A stretch of DNA of 64,000 bases, from positions 1-64,000 of the forward strand of contig DASCMO010000010.1 in assembly GCA_036010965.1 (NCBI GenBank). The letters run 5' to 3'. Positions within the stretch are counted from its first letter, which is position 1. Each line of letters opens with the position of its first letter. This stretch comes from GCA-2686265 sp036010965 (GTDB lineage: Bacteria; Planctomycetota; UBA1135; GCA-002686595). Both the position numbers and the translations under genes were made by a program. Below, one piece after another: positions 1 through 8,600 of this stretch. The notes below the pieces were generated by a model, which was not told where the DNA came from, did not search any database, and saw only the letters and a program-made list of their open reading frames with translations.

Positions 1-65
1 GTCGGGCGCGGCCGATTGCGCGCCCCGCGGTGAACGGGCGCGGATCATCCGCTAGGATTTGCGGC

Positions 66-1331
66 GTGAGCGGTGGCAAGCGGGCGGCGGACCTCCTGGT
101 GGTCGGGGCGGCGGAGATCGCCTCGCCCCGGGGCATCGAGGCGTGCGGCGGGGCGGATCTCGGCGCACTGAGGATCATCGAAGGCGGCGCTCTGGCCCTA
201 GTCGACGGGTGCATCGCCGCCATGGGCTCCGAGGCGGAGGTGCGCGCCGAGTGGAGCGCGGAAGAGGAGCTTGACGCTTGCGGCGGTCTGGTGGTGCCGG
301 GCTTCGTGGACGCTCACACCCACCCCGTCTTCGCCGGTACCCGCGAGGAGGAGTTCGAGCAGCGCGTCGGCGGAGCGAGCTACGTGGACATCGCCCTGGC
401 GGGGGGCGGCATCCTCTCCAGTGTGCGCGGCGTACGCGACGCCTCCGCCGAGTTGCTGCTCGCCGGTCTGCTCGCGCGCCTCGATCGCTTCCTGGCCCTG
501 GGCACGACAACCGTCGAGGCCAAGACCGGCTACGGTCTCTCTGGCGCGGACGAGATGAAGTGCCTGGAGGTGATCGCGGAAGCCGGCCGCACCCATCCGG
601 TCGATCTGGTGCCGACCTTTCTGGGCGCCCACGACTTCCCGCCCGAGTACCGCGACGATCGCGGGGCCTACGTGGACCTGCTGTGTGAAGAGATGCTTCC
701 GCAGGTGGCGGAGAGTGGACTGGCCGAGTACTGCGACGCCTTCATCGAGGATCATGTCTTCGACAAGCAGGCCTCGCGTCGCATCCTCTCGCGCGGCGCG
801 GAGCTCGGCCTGGGCATCCGCATGCACGTCGATCAGCTCACGCCTCTCGGCGGCGCGGAGCTGGCGGCTGAGCTGGGCGCCGCGAGCGCCGACCACCTCG
901 AGCACATCAGCGAGGCCGGCATCGAAGCCCTCGCCCGCTCGCGCGTGATCCCCGTGCTCTGCCCGCTGGTTCCCCTCTACCTGGGAGTCGAGGCCGAGGC
1001 GCCCGCGCGGCGCATGATCTCCGCCGGCCTGGCGCCGGCGCTGGCCACCGACTTCAATCCGGGCAGCTGCTACACCCAGAGCATGCCCGAGGTCCTGACC
1101 TGGGCGGCCCTGCGCTACGGCATGAGTGCCGGCGAGGCCCTCTGCGCCGCCACCCTCAACGCCGCCGTCTCCCTCGGTCGCGGCGGTCAGGTCGGCTCCT
1201 TCGAGGTCGGCAAGCGGGCCGATCTGGCCCTGCTCGATGTGCCAAACCACCGCTTCCTGACCTACGAGTTCGGGCGCAACCCCGTGCGGGCGGTGGTCAA
1301 GGGCGGCGTGCTGGTCCACGAGCGTCCCTGA
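66..1331 (+). CDS. hutI: Imidazolonepropionase (histidine degradation)
   Basis: Hydrolyses 4-imidazolone-5-propanoate to N-formimino-L-glutamate, the third step of histidine degradation; cytoplasmic, metal-dependent amidohydrolase. The metal-binding VDAHTHPVFAG segment lies near residues 82-92. It is followed by the family blocks GTTTVEAKTGYGLS, MHVDQLTPLGGAELA and ATDFNPGSCYTQSMP, and length (421 aa) is normal for HutI. I chose the GTG at 66 because it directly precedes the first beta strand; an in-frame GTG at 30 would add 12 residues without family similarity. No other hut gene is in the window, so the rest of the pathway must lie elsewhere or upstream. Identification is firm; only the start is uncertain. 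Confidence 0.93.
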   Translation: MSGGKRAADLLVVGAAEIASPRGIEACGGADLGALRIIEGGALALVDGCIAAMGSEAEVRAEWSAEEELDACGGLVVPGFVDAHTHPVFAGTREEEFEQRVGGASYVDIALAGGGILSSVRGVRDASAELLLAGLLARLDRFLALGTTTVEAKTGYGLSGADEMKCLEVIAEAGRTHPVDLVPTFLGAHDFPPEYRDDRGAYVDLLCEEMLPQVAESGLAEYCDAFIEDHVFDKQASRRILSRGAELGLGIRMHVDQLTPLGGAELAAELGAASADHLEHISEAGIEALARSRVIPVLCPLVPLYLGVEAEAPARRMISAGLAPALATDFNPGSCYTQSMPEVLTWAALRYGMSAGEALCAATLNAAVSLGRGGQVGSFEVGKRADLALLDVPNHRFLTYEFGRNPVRAVVKGGVLVHERP

Positions 1332-1391
1332 GGCACCGGCGGGTTTCGCGCCGCCCGCTGCCGACCGTATCCTCGGTGCCCGCTCTCGCCC

Positions 1392-2801
1392 ATGACCTCT
1401 CCCCTCCGCGCCCTCACTCTGTTCGCGACCTCGGCCGCGGTCCTTGCCAACCCGGCCGCCGCGCTGCAGCTCGGCACCTTCGAGGCCCACCGTCCCGAGC
1501 ACGTTCGGCTCCTACACGCCGAGCGCGAGGCGCGCCTGCGCGAGGACTGGGTGCGGGTCGGCGACGCGCGGCGCCGGCTCGCGCTCGACCTGATCCATGC
1601 CCGGCGGCGCCCAGGTGAGCCCGCCGGCGCGCGGGTCTCCTTCGAGACCCTTGCCGACGTCGCCTGCATCCTCGACGGCGGAGATCCCGAGGCGGCGCAC
1701 CGGCCCTGGTCCGAGCGGATGGTGCGCTCCCTCGACCTGCGCGTCGTACCCGGCGTCTTCGCGGCCCGCGACGAGGGGCGCGGCGAGTCGATGGTCGTGC
1801 GCGTCGAGTCGCTCTACGCCCTGCCGGCGCCCGAGGGTATTGAGGAGCTCCCGATCGTGCTGACCTGGCTCGGACCGGCGGGTGAGGAACTGCAAGCCCG
1901 CGCCGAACCGGTGCCGACGACCTGCTTGACCCGCACGGGTTTCGAGATGTTCGTGCGGCCGCCGGTATCCGAGCCGGGTCGCTGGCACCTCGTCGCCGAG
2001 ATCGACCATGGAGGCGCTCGCCGGCGCGGCGTGGAGGTCGCCGTCGATTGCGTCGGGGACCTCGGCGCTCGCGCGAGGCGCCTGCAGCTCGAGAGCCAGC
2101 GTGCGCCGAGCGTCTTGCGCAGCGAGCTGTGGGCCGCCGTCGGCCAGCTCCGGGAGCATGGGCTGCGGCGCCTCGCGACTCTCTTCCTGGGCCACTGGTT
2201 CGACTTCAGCGAGGAGCGCCCCCCCGCGACCCTCACGGCGCCGGTCGTCCCCTCGTCGTTGGGGAGCGCGGCCCTCGCTCAGGGCCCGGTGTTCTGGACC
2301 TTGCCGAACGACGGCCCCTTCGAACGCGCCCTGGTGATCGTCTGTGGGACCGCGGAGCACCCGAGCGAGGTGCTCTCGGGCGCGGTGGGTGAGGGCTGGC
2401 GCCGGCTCTCGGTCGCCCGCGCGACGCGCGTGCTGGTGTGCGCTCCTTCCCCGGGGGTGCCCGCGCGCTTGATGGAGCGCTGTGCATCTCTGGCCTCCGA
2501 GCGCGGCTGGAGCGAGGTCCACCTCATGGCGCGCGGAGATCAGGGCACCGCGCTGCTGGCCGAGGTGCAGCGCCGCGACTCCCCGCCGATCGCGGGCCTG
2601 ATCCTGTGCGCGACCCCCGGAGCGGGGCCGCGCGACGGCGCCGGGCTCGCGGTCCCCCTGTTGACGATCGACGCCCTGGCCGCGCAGGAGACGAGTGCGG
2701 AGGGCGAGGGCTGGTCACGAATCGGTTGCCGCGAGCCAGGCTTCCTGCTCGACCTGCGCGTCCCGAGCCTCGTCGCCGCATGGCTCCCCGATCTGCCCTG
2801 A
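1392..2801 (+). CDS. Exported protein of unknown function, possible alpha/beta-hydrolase-like C-terminus
   Basis: I do not recognise a family. The protein (469 aa) begins with a clear signal peptide (hydrophobic stretch to about residue 24 ending in AAA), so it is probably periplasmic. The middle (about 110-210) reads as beta-rich and may be an Ig-like or C2-like sandwich. The C-terminal third alternates hydrophobic strands and helices (ALVIVCGTAE, VLVCAPSPGVPARLM, AGLILCATPGAG) in a pattern resembling an alpha/beta hydrolase core, but no G-x-S-x-G nucleophile elbow is visible. Its 3' end overlaps the start of the STT3-like gene by 22 bp, so the two are probably translated together and may act together at the membrane. 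The function guess is weak. Confidence 0.75.
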   Translation: MTSPLRALTLFATSAAVLANPAAALQLGTFEAHRPEHVRLLHAEREARLREDWVRVGDARRRLALDLIHARRRPGEPAGARVSFETLADVACILDGGDPEAAHRPWSERMVRSLDLRVVPGVFAARDEGRGESMVVRVESLYALPAPEGIEELPIVLTWLGPAGEELQARAEPVPTTCLTRTGFEMFVRPPVSEPGRWHLVAEIDHGGARRRGVEVAVDCVGDLGARARRLQLESQRAPSVLRSELWAAVGQLREHGLRRLATLFLGHWFDFSEERPPATLTAPVVPSSLGSAALAQGPVFWTLPNDGPFERALVIVCGTAEHPSEVLSGAVGEGWRRLSVARATRVLVCAPSPGVPARLMERCASLASERGWSEVHLMARGDQGTALLAEVQRRDSPPIAGLILCATPGAGPRDGAGLAVPLLTIDALAAQETSAEGEGWSRIGCREPGFLLDLRVPSLVAAWLPDLP

Positions 2802-4426
2802 CCCCCGCCGTGGAGAAGGCCGCGCCCTTCCTCGCCTCCCTGCTCCTGCTGGGTGCGTTCCTGGCGCAGCAGGCGCAGGAGCGGATCGTGGTCGATCCCT
2901 CCAGCGCGCGCCATCTGCGGCGCGTGGAGCTGGCTCTTTCCGCGAACCGCACGCCGCAGATCGATCGCTTCATCGCGCACCCCGCCGCGACGCCCCTGGC
3001 GGAACCGCCCCTGTTCGACACGGTCCTGGCCGTCGGCGCGCGGGGAGTGCTGGGGGAGGATGGGGGTGGTGGCGGACGCGCTCCCAACGAGCGGCGCCTG
3101 GAGCGCGTGCTCTCCCAGGTCGGCCCGCTCTCCCTGGTTGTGCTGCTGGCCGTCGTCTACGTCGCTGCCCGGCGTTTCCAGCCCGGCGGCCGGCGGACTC
3201 CCGCTCTGGTCGCCCTGCTGGTCGTCGCCTGCTCGCCGGTCCTCTCGGAGCAGACCCTGGCGGGCAGGCTCTCCCTGGGGCCGACCCTGGCCGTTCTGAC
3301 TGCCCTGGCTCTGATCCTCGTGCCTTCGGCGGTCGGCGCTCGCGATTCCCTCGACCGGCTCTCGGCCGGCCTGCTGCTGGGTCTGGTGACGGGAGTCGGG
3401 CTGGCCATCTCGTCCCTCTTCGGGGGCGTCGCCCTGGCCGTCTGGGCCACTCTGTTGCGCGCGGCCTGGACTGCTCCCATTTCGGAACGGGCCGGCGCCG
3501 CCCGGGGCGGCCTGCTCTTCTCGGTCGGAGCCGTGGTGATTGGGCTTTCGCCCCTGTTCGACGGACCCTGGCAGGGCGCGCCGCCGGGGCCGGTGGCCGA
3601 GTGGGCGCGGCAGGTCGGGATCGGCGGCGTGGTGGGCTGTGTCCCCTTCGCCCTGGCCGGTCTGCCCGGCGCCGGCCGTCTGCTCGGCAACCGCGCGGCG
3701 AACCTCGCCATCCTGGCAGCTTGCGGCGCCCTGGTCTGGGCCCGCGCGGGACACCTCGGACTCACCGTCTCCTCCGCGACCTCCGTGCTCGGAGCCTGGC
3801 CCCTGGCCTTCGCGATCGCCGTCCTGCCAGGAGCCGAGGTCGGCGGCTCGGCGGGCCTGCGCTCCTGCCTGCGCCTGGCCGGGCTGTCGACCCTCGTGCT
3901 GGCCCTGACCGATCCCGAGGGGAGCGCGTCATTCCTGGTGGTCGCCGCCCTCACGGCCGGCGCTCTCCCCTTCGCCGTGGACCGGCCCCCTCTCCTGCGC
4001 CGCGCGGGAGCGGTGCTGGTGGCGGGTGGCATCGCCGTGGGCTTGGGCGGCATCGCCGAGCGCGCCCTGCGCTCCCCGGCGCCCGAAATCGAGCTGGTCG
4101 GGACCCTGCGCTGGCTGCGGGAGCACAGCGTTGCTCCGGGGCCGTGGAACGCGGCGGATGCACGCCAGGCGTGGGCGGTGGGCTGTCCGCGCGAACTCGC
4201 GTCCCTGGTGCACTACCACGCCCGTCGGCCGACGGTGACCTTCGAGGTCGGAACCCTCACCGATCCGGCTGCCTGGGCGCGGGCCGCGGGGGTTCGGTAT
4301 CTTCTCCTTGCCGAGCAGGCGACGGAGTCCATGGACGGATTCGAGCCGTTGCGGCGCGCGGGCGCGCTCTCCCTGTGGCGCTCGTCAGCGGGCCCGCTGC
4401 CCGCCCGTGCCTCACCTGCGGACTGA
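2780..4426 (+). CDS. Polytopic membrane protein, STT3/GT-C glycosyltransferase-like
   Basis: A 548-residue protein with one N-terminal and about nine further hydrophobic segments. After the first membrane segment comes a loop with VVDPSSARHLRR and later AEPPLFD. This resembles the first external loop of archaeal/bacterial STT3-type GT-C transferases, where an acidic residue binds metal and the His/Arg cluster follows. The C-terminal soluble part has LRWLREHSV and VRYLLLAEQ, like the strand-helix elements after the STT3 membrane domain. I do not see the WWDYG sequon-binding motif, so oligosaccharyltransferase activity is not shown. The longer upstream ORF is ignored; the ATG at 2780 directly precedes the first membrane helix and overlaps the upstream gene by 22 bp. 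Likely a GT-C fold enzyme acting on a lipid-linked sugar; moderately sure. Confidence 0.7.
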   Translation: MAPRSALTPAVEKAAPFLASLLLLGAFLAQQAQERIVVDPSSARHLRRVELALSANRTPQIDRFIAHPAATPLAEPPLFDTVLAVGARGVLGEDGGGGGRAPNERRLERVLSQVGPLSLVVLLAVVYVAARRFQPGGRRTPALVALLVVACSPVLSEQTLAGRLSLGPTLAVLTALALILVPSAVGARDSLDRLSAGLLLGLVTGVGLAISSLFGGVALAVWATLLRAAWTAPISERAGAARGGLLFSVGAVVIGLSPLFDGPWQGAPPGPVAEWARQVGIGGVVGCVPFALAGLPGAGRLLGNRAANLAILAACGALVWARAGHLGLTVSSATSVLGAWPLAFAIAVLPGAEVGGSAGLRSCLRLAGLSTLVLALTDPEGSASFLVVAALTAGALPFAVDRPPLLRRAGAVLVAGGIAVGLGGIAERALRSPAPEIELVGTLRWLREHSVAPGPWNAADARQAWAVGCPRELASLVHYHARRPTVTFEVGTLTDPAAWARAAGVRYLLLAEQATESMDGFEPLRRAGALSLWRSSAGPLPARASPAD

Positions 4427-4435
4427 CACTTCCCG

Positions 4436-4873
4436 ATGGACTGGTTTCCCGACGATCCCCAGACCTGCCTGCGACTGGCCGATGCGGTCGTGACGCTGCA
4501 CTTTTGCGTCGTGGCCTTCATTGTGGGGGGGGAGCTCGCGATCCTGGCGGGTGGCCTGGCGGGCTGGAGTTGGGTGCGCAACCGCTGGTTTCGGATCGCG
4601 CACCTGGGCCTGATGGTGCTCGTCGCCGTCCAGTCGGCCTTTGGCGTGCTGTGTCCCCTGACGACCCTCGAGAACGACCTGCGCTTGCGAGCCGGGCGAC
4701 CGCTCGACCAGGCCAGCTTCATCGGGCGCTGGCTGCACGAGCTGCTGTTCGTCGATGTGGACCTCGCGCTCCTCTCCTGGTGCTACGGCGGATTCGCCGT
4801 CCTCGTGCTCGGCTCCCTGGTTGTCGTTCCCCCGCGTTGGCGCGGCGGCGATCGGAGCGCGTCAGCGCGGTAG
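4436..4873 (+). CDS. DUF2784 family membrane protein
   Basis: A 145-residue inner-membrane protein with about four hydrophobic helices. It carries the family landmarks: a first helix with ADAVVTLHFCVVAFIVGG, a second near an HLG pair, then the hallmark CPLTTLEND followed by R-x-R-A-G, and a final helix after SFIGRWLHELLF. The family has no known biochemical role. It starts 9 bp after the STT3-like gene, so it may be the third gene of that operon. Its 3' end overlaps the end of the convergent sulfatase-like gene by 12 bp. Confidence 0.85.
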   Translation: MDWFPDDPQTCLRLADAVVTLHFCVVAFIVGGELAILAGGLAGWSWVRNRWFRIAHLGLMVLVAVQSAFGVLCPLTTLENDLRLRAGRPLDQASFIGRWLHELLFVDVDLALLSWCYGGFAVLVLGSLVVVPPRWRGGDRSASAR

Positions 4874-7039
4874 GCGGTAGGGCCGACCCATCTCGTACAG
4901 CCGCTTGCGGCCCGCGATCGCGGTCTCGATGCTGCGCATGCGCCGTTGGCGCGCAGCGCTCAGGGCCTCGCCGGCCGTGACCGCCGCTTCCTCGAAGAGC
5001 CCCAGCTCCGCCTGGGCGGCGGCGAGGGCGTCGAGCACGTTGGGGTCGCCGCGCTCCGTCGTCACGGCGTTCTGGCGGGCGAGCTCGAAGGCCAGCTCTC
5101 CGTTGCGCCCCACATCCAGGGGATTGGTGGCGAGGATCCAGGAGCAGTAGTTGGTGAGGTTGAGGTCGTCCCCGCAGAGCGTCACGCCCTCCTGGAGGGC
5201 GGTCGAGAGTGTCTCCCACTTCTTCTGGCTCTGGAGCTGGCGGCAGTAGTTCCACCAGGAGTGAGCTTCTTCGGGCCGGATCTCGGTGATAGCCCGGTAT
5301 TCCTCGAGGGCCTCGTCAAAGGCGTGTTGCTGGAGGAAGCGCTGGGCCAGCATGAGGCGCGCGCGGAAGTTCGCGGGGCGCAGTTCGACGGCGATCTGCA
5401 GGTGCGCCATCGCCATCTCCGGGTCGCCCAGGGCGATCATGGTGCGCGCCATGGTGTGGTGGGCTGGGTCGAAGCCCTCGTCGTCCTCGAGGGCCTGGCC
5501 GAGGATCTCCAGGGCTTCCTCGGCACCGCGCAGGCGGATCTTGACGGAGGCGTACATGGTCTGCACCCAGGGCGAGTGCGGGAAGGCGGCGGCCACCCGA
5601 CCGAGAGGTTCGACCACGCCCAGGGCGTTGCCCACATGAGCCTGGCGGCGCGCGAGTTCAAAGTCCTCCATCGCCGCCAGGCCTTCGCGCGGGTGGGGCG
5701 CGTCGGTCACCGGGCGCGGCTCGGGCTCGGGCCCGGGCACGGCTTGCACGATGCCCGCGAGGTTGACGGCCACGTCCATGTCCGGCTCCTCTGTGCCGCC
5801 CTCGCGCAGGGGACGCGCGCGCACTCGCTCAAGGGCGGCGGTCATGAACGCCACACGCTCCCGGTGCGAATCGACCAGGTTGTCCTGCTCGCCGGGATCG
5901 GTATCTACTCGGTACAGTTCGGGCGTCGAGGAGTGGATGTACTTCCACAGGCCCGTCGTACCGTCGCCCTCCTCGGCTTCGAGGAGCACCCCGTGCAACG
6001 GGCTCAGGCCGAACTGCCGCGCGCCGAGCTCCGACTCAAAGGCGATCGGCCAGGCACCCTTCCCCCAGCCCTCCGTGAGCCGCAAGAGGGTGCGCCCACT
6101 CGTTCTCTCGGGAGCCGGCCAACCCAGGAGCCCCGCCACAGTGGGCGCGATGTCCACCTGTCCCACCGGCTGGGTGATGCTGCGCCCGGCTTTCACGCGG
6201 CCGGGGAAGCTCACCAGCAAGGGGATCCGCAGGGCTGCCTCGTTCACGAGCATGCCGTGGGTCGCCTCACCGTGCTCCCCGAGTGATTCCCCGTGGTCGC
6301 CGACGGCGATCACCAGGGAGTTCGGCGCCGCTTCCGCGACCCATGCGAGGAGGCGCCCGAGCTCGGCGTCCATGAAGGCCAGCTCCCCGTCGTAGGGGTC
6401 CTCGGCCTCCACACCTCGGGGCGGGCGGTGGGGGGCGTTCGCGTCGCGGAAGTGGACCCAGCAGAAGAACGGCCGCTCGTCGGAGGAGCCGAGCCAGGCC
6501 AGGGCTGCGTCGGCCGCCGCGTCGGCCTTGCGCTCGAGCATGACGCTCTTGCGGTCCGCGGAGCTCGCGAGGGTGTCGTCGTAGACCTCGAAGCCGCGGG
6601 CGAGGCCGAAGCTCTTCTCGAGCACTAAGGCGGAGGCGAAGCCTGCGGTGCGGTAGCCGCGGGCGGCAAACTGCACCGCCAGGGGCTCCGGCCCACTCCC
6701 GAGGGCCGCGCGGCCGTCGATGTGGACTCCGTGTTCGAAGGGCAGCAGGCCGGTCAGGATCGACGCGTGGGCCGGGAGGGTCTGAGGGACATGGGCGTAG
6801 GCGCGCTCGAAGCGCGCCCCCCCGGCCGCCAGGCGGTCGAGGTTGGGCGTGTGGGCCTGGTCGTGGCCGTAGCAGCCGAGCCGGTCGGCGCGCGTCGTCC
6901 CCAGGGTCACGAGCAGCACGCTCGGCAGAGCATCGGGTTCGCCCTCTGGCGTGTCCTGTGCCGCCGCGGGCAGGAATGGGAGGAGGAGGGCGGCGAGCAA
7001 GGGGAACGGGGTGCGCGTGCGGGGCTTGGCGGGTTGCAT
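4862..7039 (-). CDS. Exported sulfatase-like (alkaline phosphatase superfamily) protein with TPR tail
   Basis: A 725-residue protein with signal peptide (residues 1-27, ending AAA-QD), a sulfatase-type domain (about 38-420) and TPR-like helical repeats (about 490-700). The start is the ATG before the signal peptide; the ORF is open further upstream but that part looks non-coding. The usual formylglycine motif C/S-x-P-x-R is absent: the equivalent site reads QTLPAHASILTG, with Thr87 in the nucleophile position, as in other TPR-linked members that need no maturation. The first metal-ligand motif reads VTLGTTRADRLGCYG, where Gly47 stands in place of the usual Asp. The second metal motif (VGDHGESLGEHGEATHG) is intact. 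Hydrolase activity is therefore doubtful; it may be a phospho- or sulfoester enzyme of altered chemistry or a binding protein. Confidence 0.85.
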   Translation of the reverse strand: MQPAKPRTRTPFPLLAALLLPFLPAAAQDTPEGEPDALPSVLLVTLGTTRADRLGCYGHDQAHTPNLDRLAAGGARFERAYAHVPQTLPAHASILTGLLPFEHGVHIDGRAALGSGPEPLAVQFAARGYRTAGFASALVLEKSFGLARGFEVYDDTLASSADRKSVMLERKADAAADAALAWLGSSDERPFFCWVHFRDANAPHRPPRGVEAEDPYDGELAFMDAELGRLLAWVAEAAPNSLVIAVGDHGESLGEHGEATHGMLVNEAALRIPLLVSFPGRVKAGRSITQPVGQVDIAPTVAGLLGWPAPERTSGRTLLRLTEGWGKGAWPIAFESELGARQFGLSPLHGVLLEAEEGDGTTGLWKYIHSSTPELYRVDTDPGEQDNLVDSHRERVAFMTAALERVRARPLREGGTEEPDMDVAVNLAGIVQAVPGPEPEPRPVTDAPHPREGLAAMEDFELARRQAHVGNALGVVEPLGRVAAAFPHSPWVQTMYASVKIRLRGAEEALEILGQALEDDEGFDPAHHTMARTMIALGDPEMAMAHLQIAVELRPANFRARLMLAQRFLQQHAFDEALEEYRAITEIRPEEAHSWWNYCRQLQSQKKWETLSTALQEGVTLCGDDLNLTNYCSWILATNPLDVGRNGELAFELARQNAVTTERGDPNVLDALAAAQAELGLFEEAAVTAGEALSAARQRRMRSIETAIAGRKRLYEMGRPYRLPR

Positions 7040-7223
7040 GACGGTCCAAGGTAGCCGAAGCCTCGGAGACCCACAAATGACGACGACGTGGTGCGCGGCG
7101 GGATCCGGGCGGTTTTCCAGCCCTGCCGGGGTGAGATGGGCCTCGCCGGCCGACATACTCTCTGCGCGCGATGGCTCCCGCGCAGCGCCGGAGACCGGCC
7201 CAGCGGGAGGAGTGAGGCGACCA

Positions 7224-8600
7224 ATGGGTGATGCACAGCAGAGGATCCAGCCGCGGACGCTCAAGGGGTTTCGGGACTACCTCCCCCAGGCGGCCATTCC
7301 GCGTGAGTGGCTGATCGCGCGCGCGCGCGAGGTCTACCGCTCCTACGGCTTCAGTCCGATCGACACGCCAGCCCTCGAGTACGAGGAGATCCTGGCCGGC
7401 AAGGGCGGCCAGGAGAGCGAGAAGCAGATGTTCCGCTTCGAGGACGCCGGCGGCCGGCGGGTCGCCATGCGCTTCGACCTGACCGTTCCTCTGGCGCGTT
7501 TCGTGGCCCAGTACGCCCACGAGCTGGGCACGCCCTTCAAGCGCTACCACATCGGCCCGGTCTGGCGCGGAGAGAAGCCTCAGAAGGGGCGCTACCGCGA
7601 GTTCCTGCAGTGCGACTTCGACACCGTCGGCACGGAGAGCATCGCGGCCGACATCGAATCGGGGCTCGTCATCGCCGACCTGCTGCGCGCCCTCGGCTTC
7701 GAGGCTTTCACCGTGCGCGTCAACGACCGGCGCGTCCTTGCCGGGTTGCTCGAGACCCTCGAACTCGTCGAGTGCAGCGCCGCCGTCCTGCGCGCCCTCG
7801 ACAAGCTCGACAAGATCGGACCTGACGGCGTGGCCGCCGAGCTGGAGCGCGAGGCGGGCGTCGACGGCGCCCGGGCCGGCCGTGTCCTGGAGCTGGCGGC
7901 GATCGAGGGAGCGCCGGGCGACGTGCTCGAGCGCGTGGGAGCACTGATCGGGGGCAGCGAGACGGGCGCGGCGGGCGTCGAGGCTCTGCAGCGCTTCGTG
8001 TCCGCCGTGGAGATCGCCGGCGCACCCGCGGGCGCTTTCTGTATCCAGCCTTCCCTGGCGCGCGGGCTCGACTACTACACGGGCATCGTGTTCGAGACGA
8101 CTCTCGACGAGTTGCCCTTGATCGGCAGCGTGTGCGGCGGTGGACGCTACGACGATCTGGCCCAGCGCTTCACGAAGACCCCTCTGCCGGGCGTCGGCGC
8201 CTCCCTGGGCGTCGATCGTTTGCTGGCGGCCATGGAGGAGCTGGGGATGATCGAGGGCGCCACCACGCCTGCCGACGTCTTCCTGCCGTGGTTCTCGCCC
8301 GAACGCCTGGAAGACTACCTTGCCCTGGCCGCACGCCTGCGCGGCGCAGGCTTCGCCGTGGAGTTCTACCCCGAGCCCAAGAAGCTCGGCGCCCAGCTCA
8401 AGTACGCCGACCGCCGCAAGTTCAAGCTGGCGCTGATTGTCGGCGACGACGAATGGCAGGCTGGGTGCTGCCAGGTCAAGGATCTCGAGAGCGGCGACTC
8501 GCGCAGCGTGTCCCTCTCCGCCGAGAGCGGTGACCTCACGGCCGCCCTCGGCGAGGCCCTCAAGGACAGAAGAGGAGCGTCAGGCCGTCCGAGAAGTTGA
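7224..8600 (+). CDS. hisS: Histidine-tRNA ligase
   Basis: Charges tRNA-His with histidine in the cytoplasm. The class II synthetase signatures are clear: N-terminal LKGFRDYLP, motif 2 region KRYHIGPVWRGEKPQ with RYREFLQCDFD, and the histidine-binding ARGLDYYTGIVFE followed by GGGRYDDL. The C-terminal anticodon-binding domain starts near residue 350 (ADVFLPW). Length is 458 aa, slightly longer than the approx. 425 of the E. coli enzyme. The ATG at 7224 follows a GGGAGG ribosome-binding site about 13 bp upstream and gives the standard N-terminus. The last 41 bp overlap the end of the convergent metalloprotease gene. Confidence 0.96.
   Translation: MGDAQQRIQPRTLKGFRDYLPQAAIPREWLIARAREVYRSYGFSPIDTPALEYEEILAGKGGQESEKQMFRFEDAGGRRVAMRFDLTVPLARFVAQYAHELGTPFKRYHIGPVWRGEKPQKGRYREFLQCDFDTVGTESIAADIESGLVIADLLRALGFEAFTVRVNDRRVLAGLLETLELVECSAAVLRALDKLDKIGPDGVAAELEREAGVDGARAGRVLELAAIEGAPGDVLERVGALIGGSETGAAGVEALQRFVSAVEIAGAPAGAFCIQPSLARGLDYYTGIVFETTLDELPLIGSVCGGGRYDDLAQRFTKTPLPGVGASLGVDRLLAAMEELGMIEGATTPADVFLPWFSPERLEDYLALAARLRGAGFAVEFYPEPKKLGAQLKYADRRKFKLALIVGDDEWQAGCCQVKDLESGDSRSVSLSAESGDLTAALGEALKDRRGASGRPRS

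Noticed and set aside
2695..4980. A 761-codon plus-strand ORF overlapping the STT3-like and DUF2784 genes
   Set aside because: Arg/Pro/Gly-rich translation with no domains; it is a shadow frame of very GC-rich coding sequence, while the accepted frame has membrane helices and family motifs.
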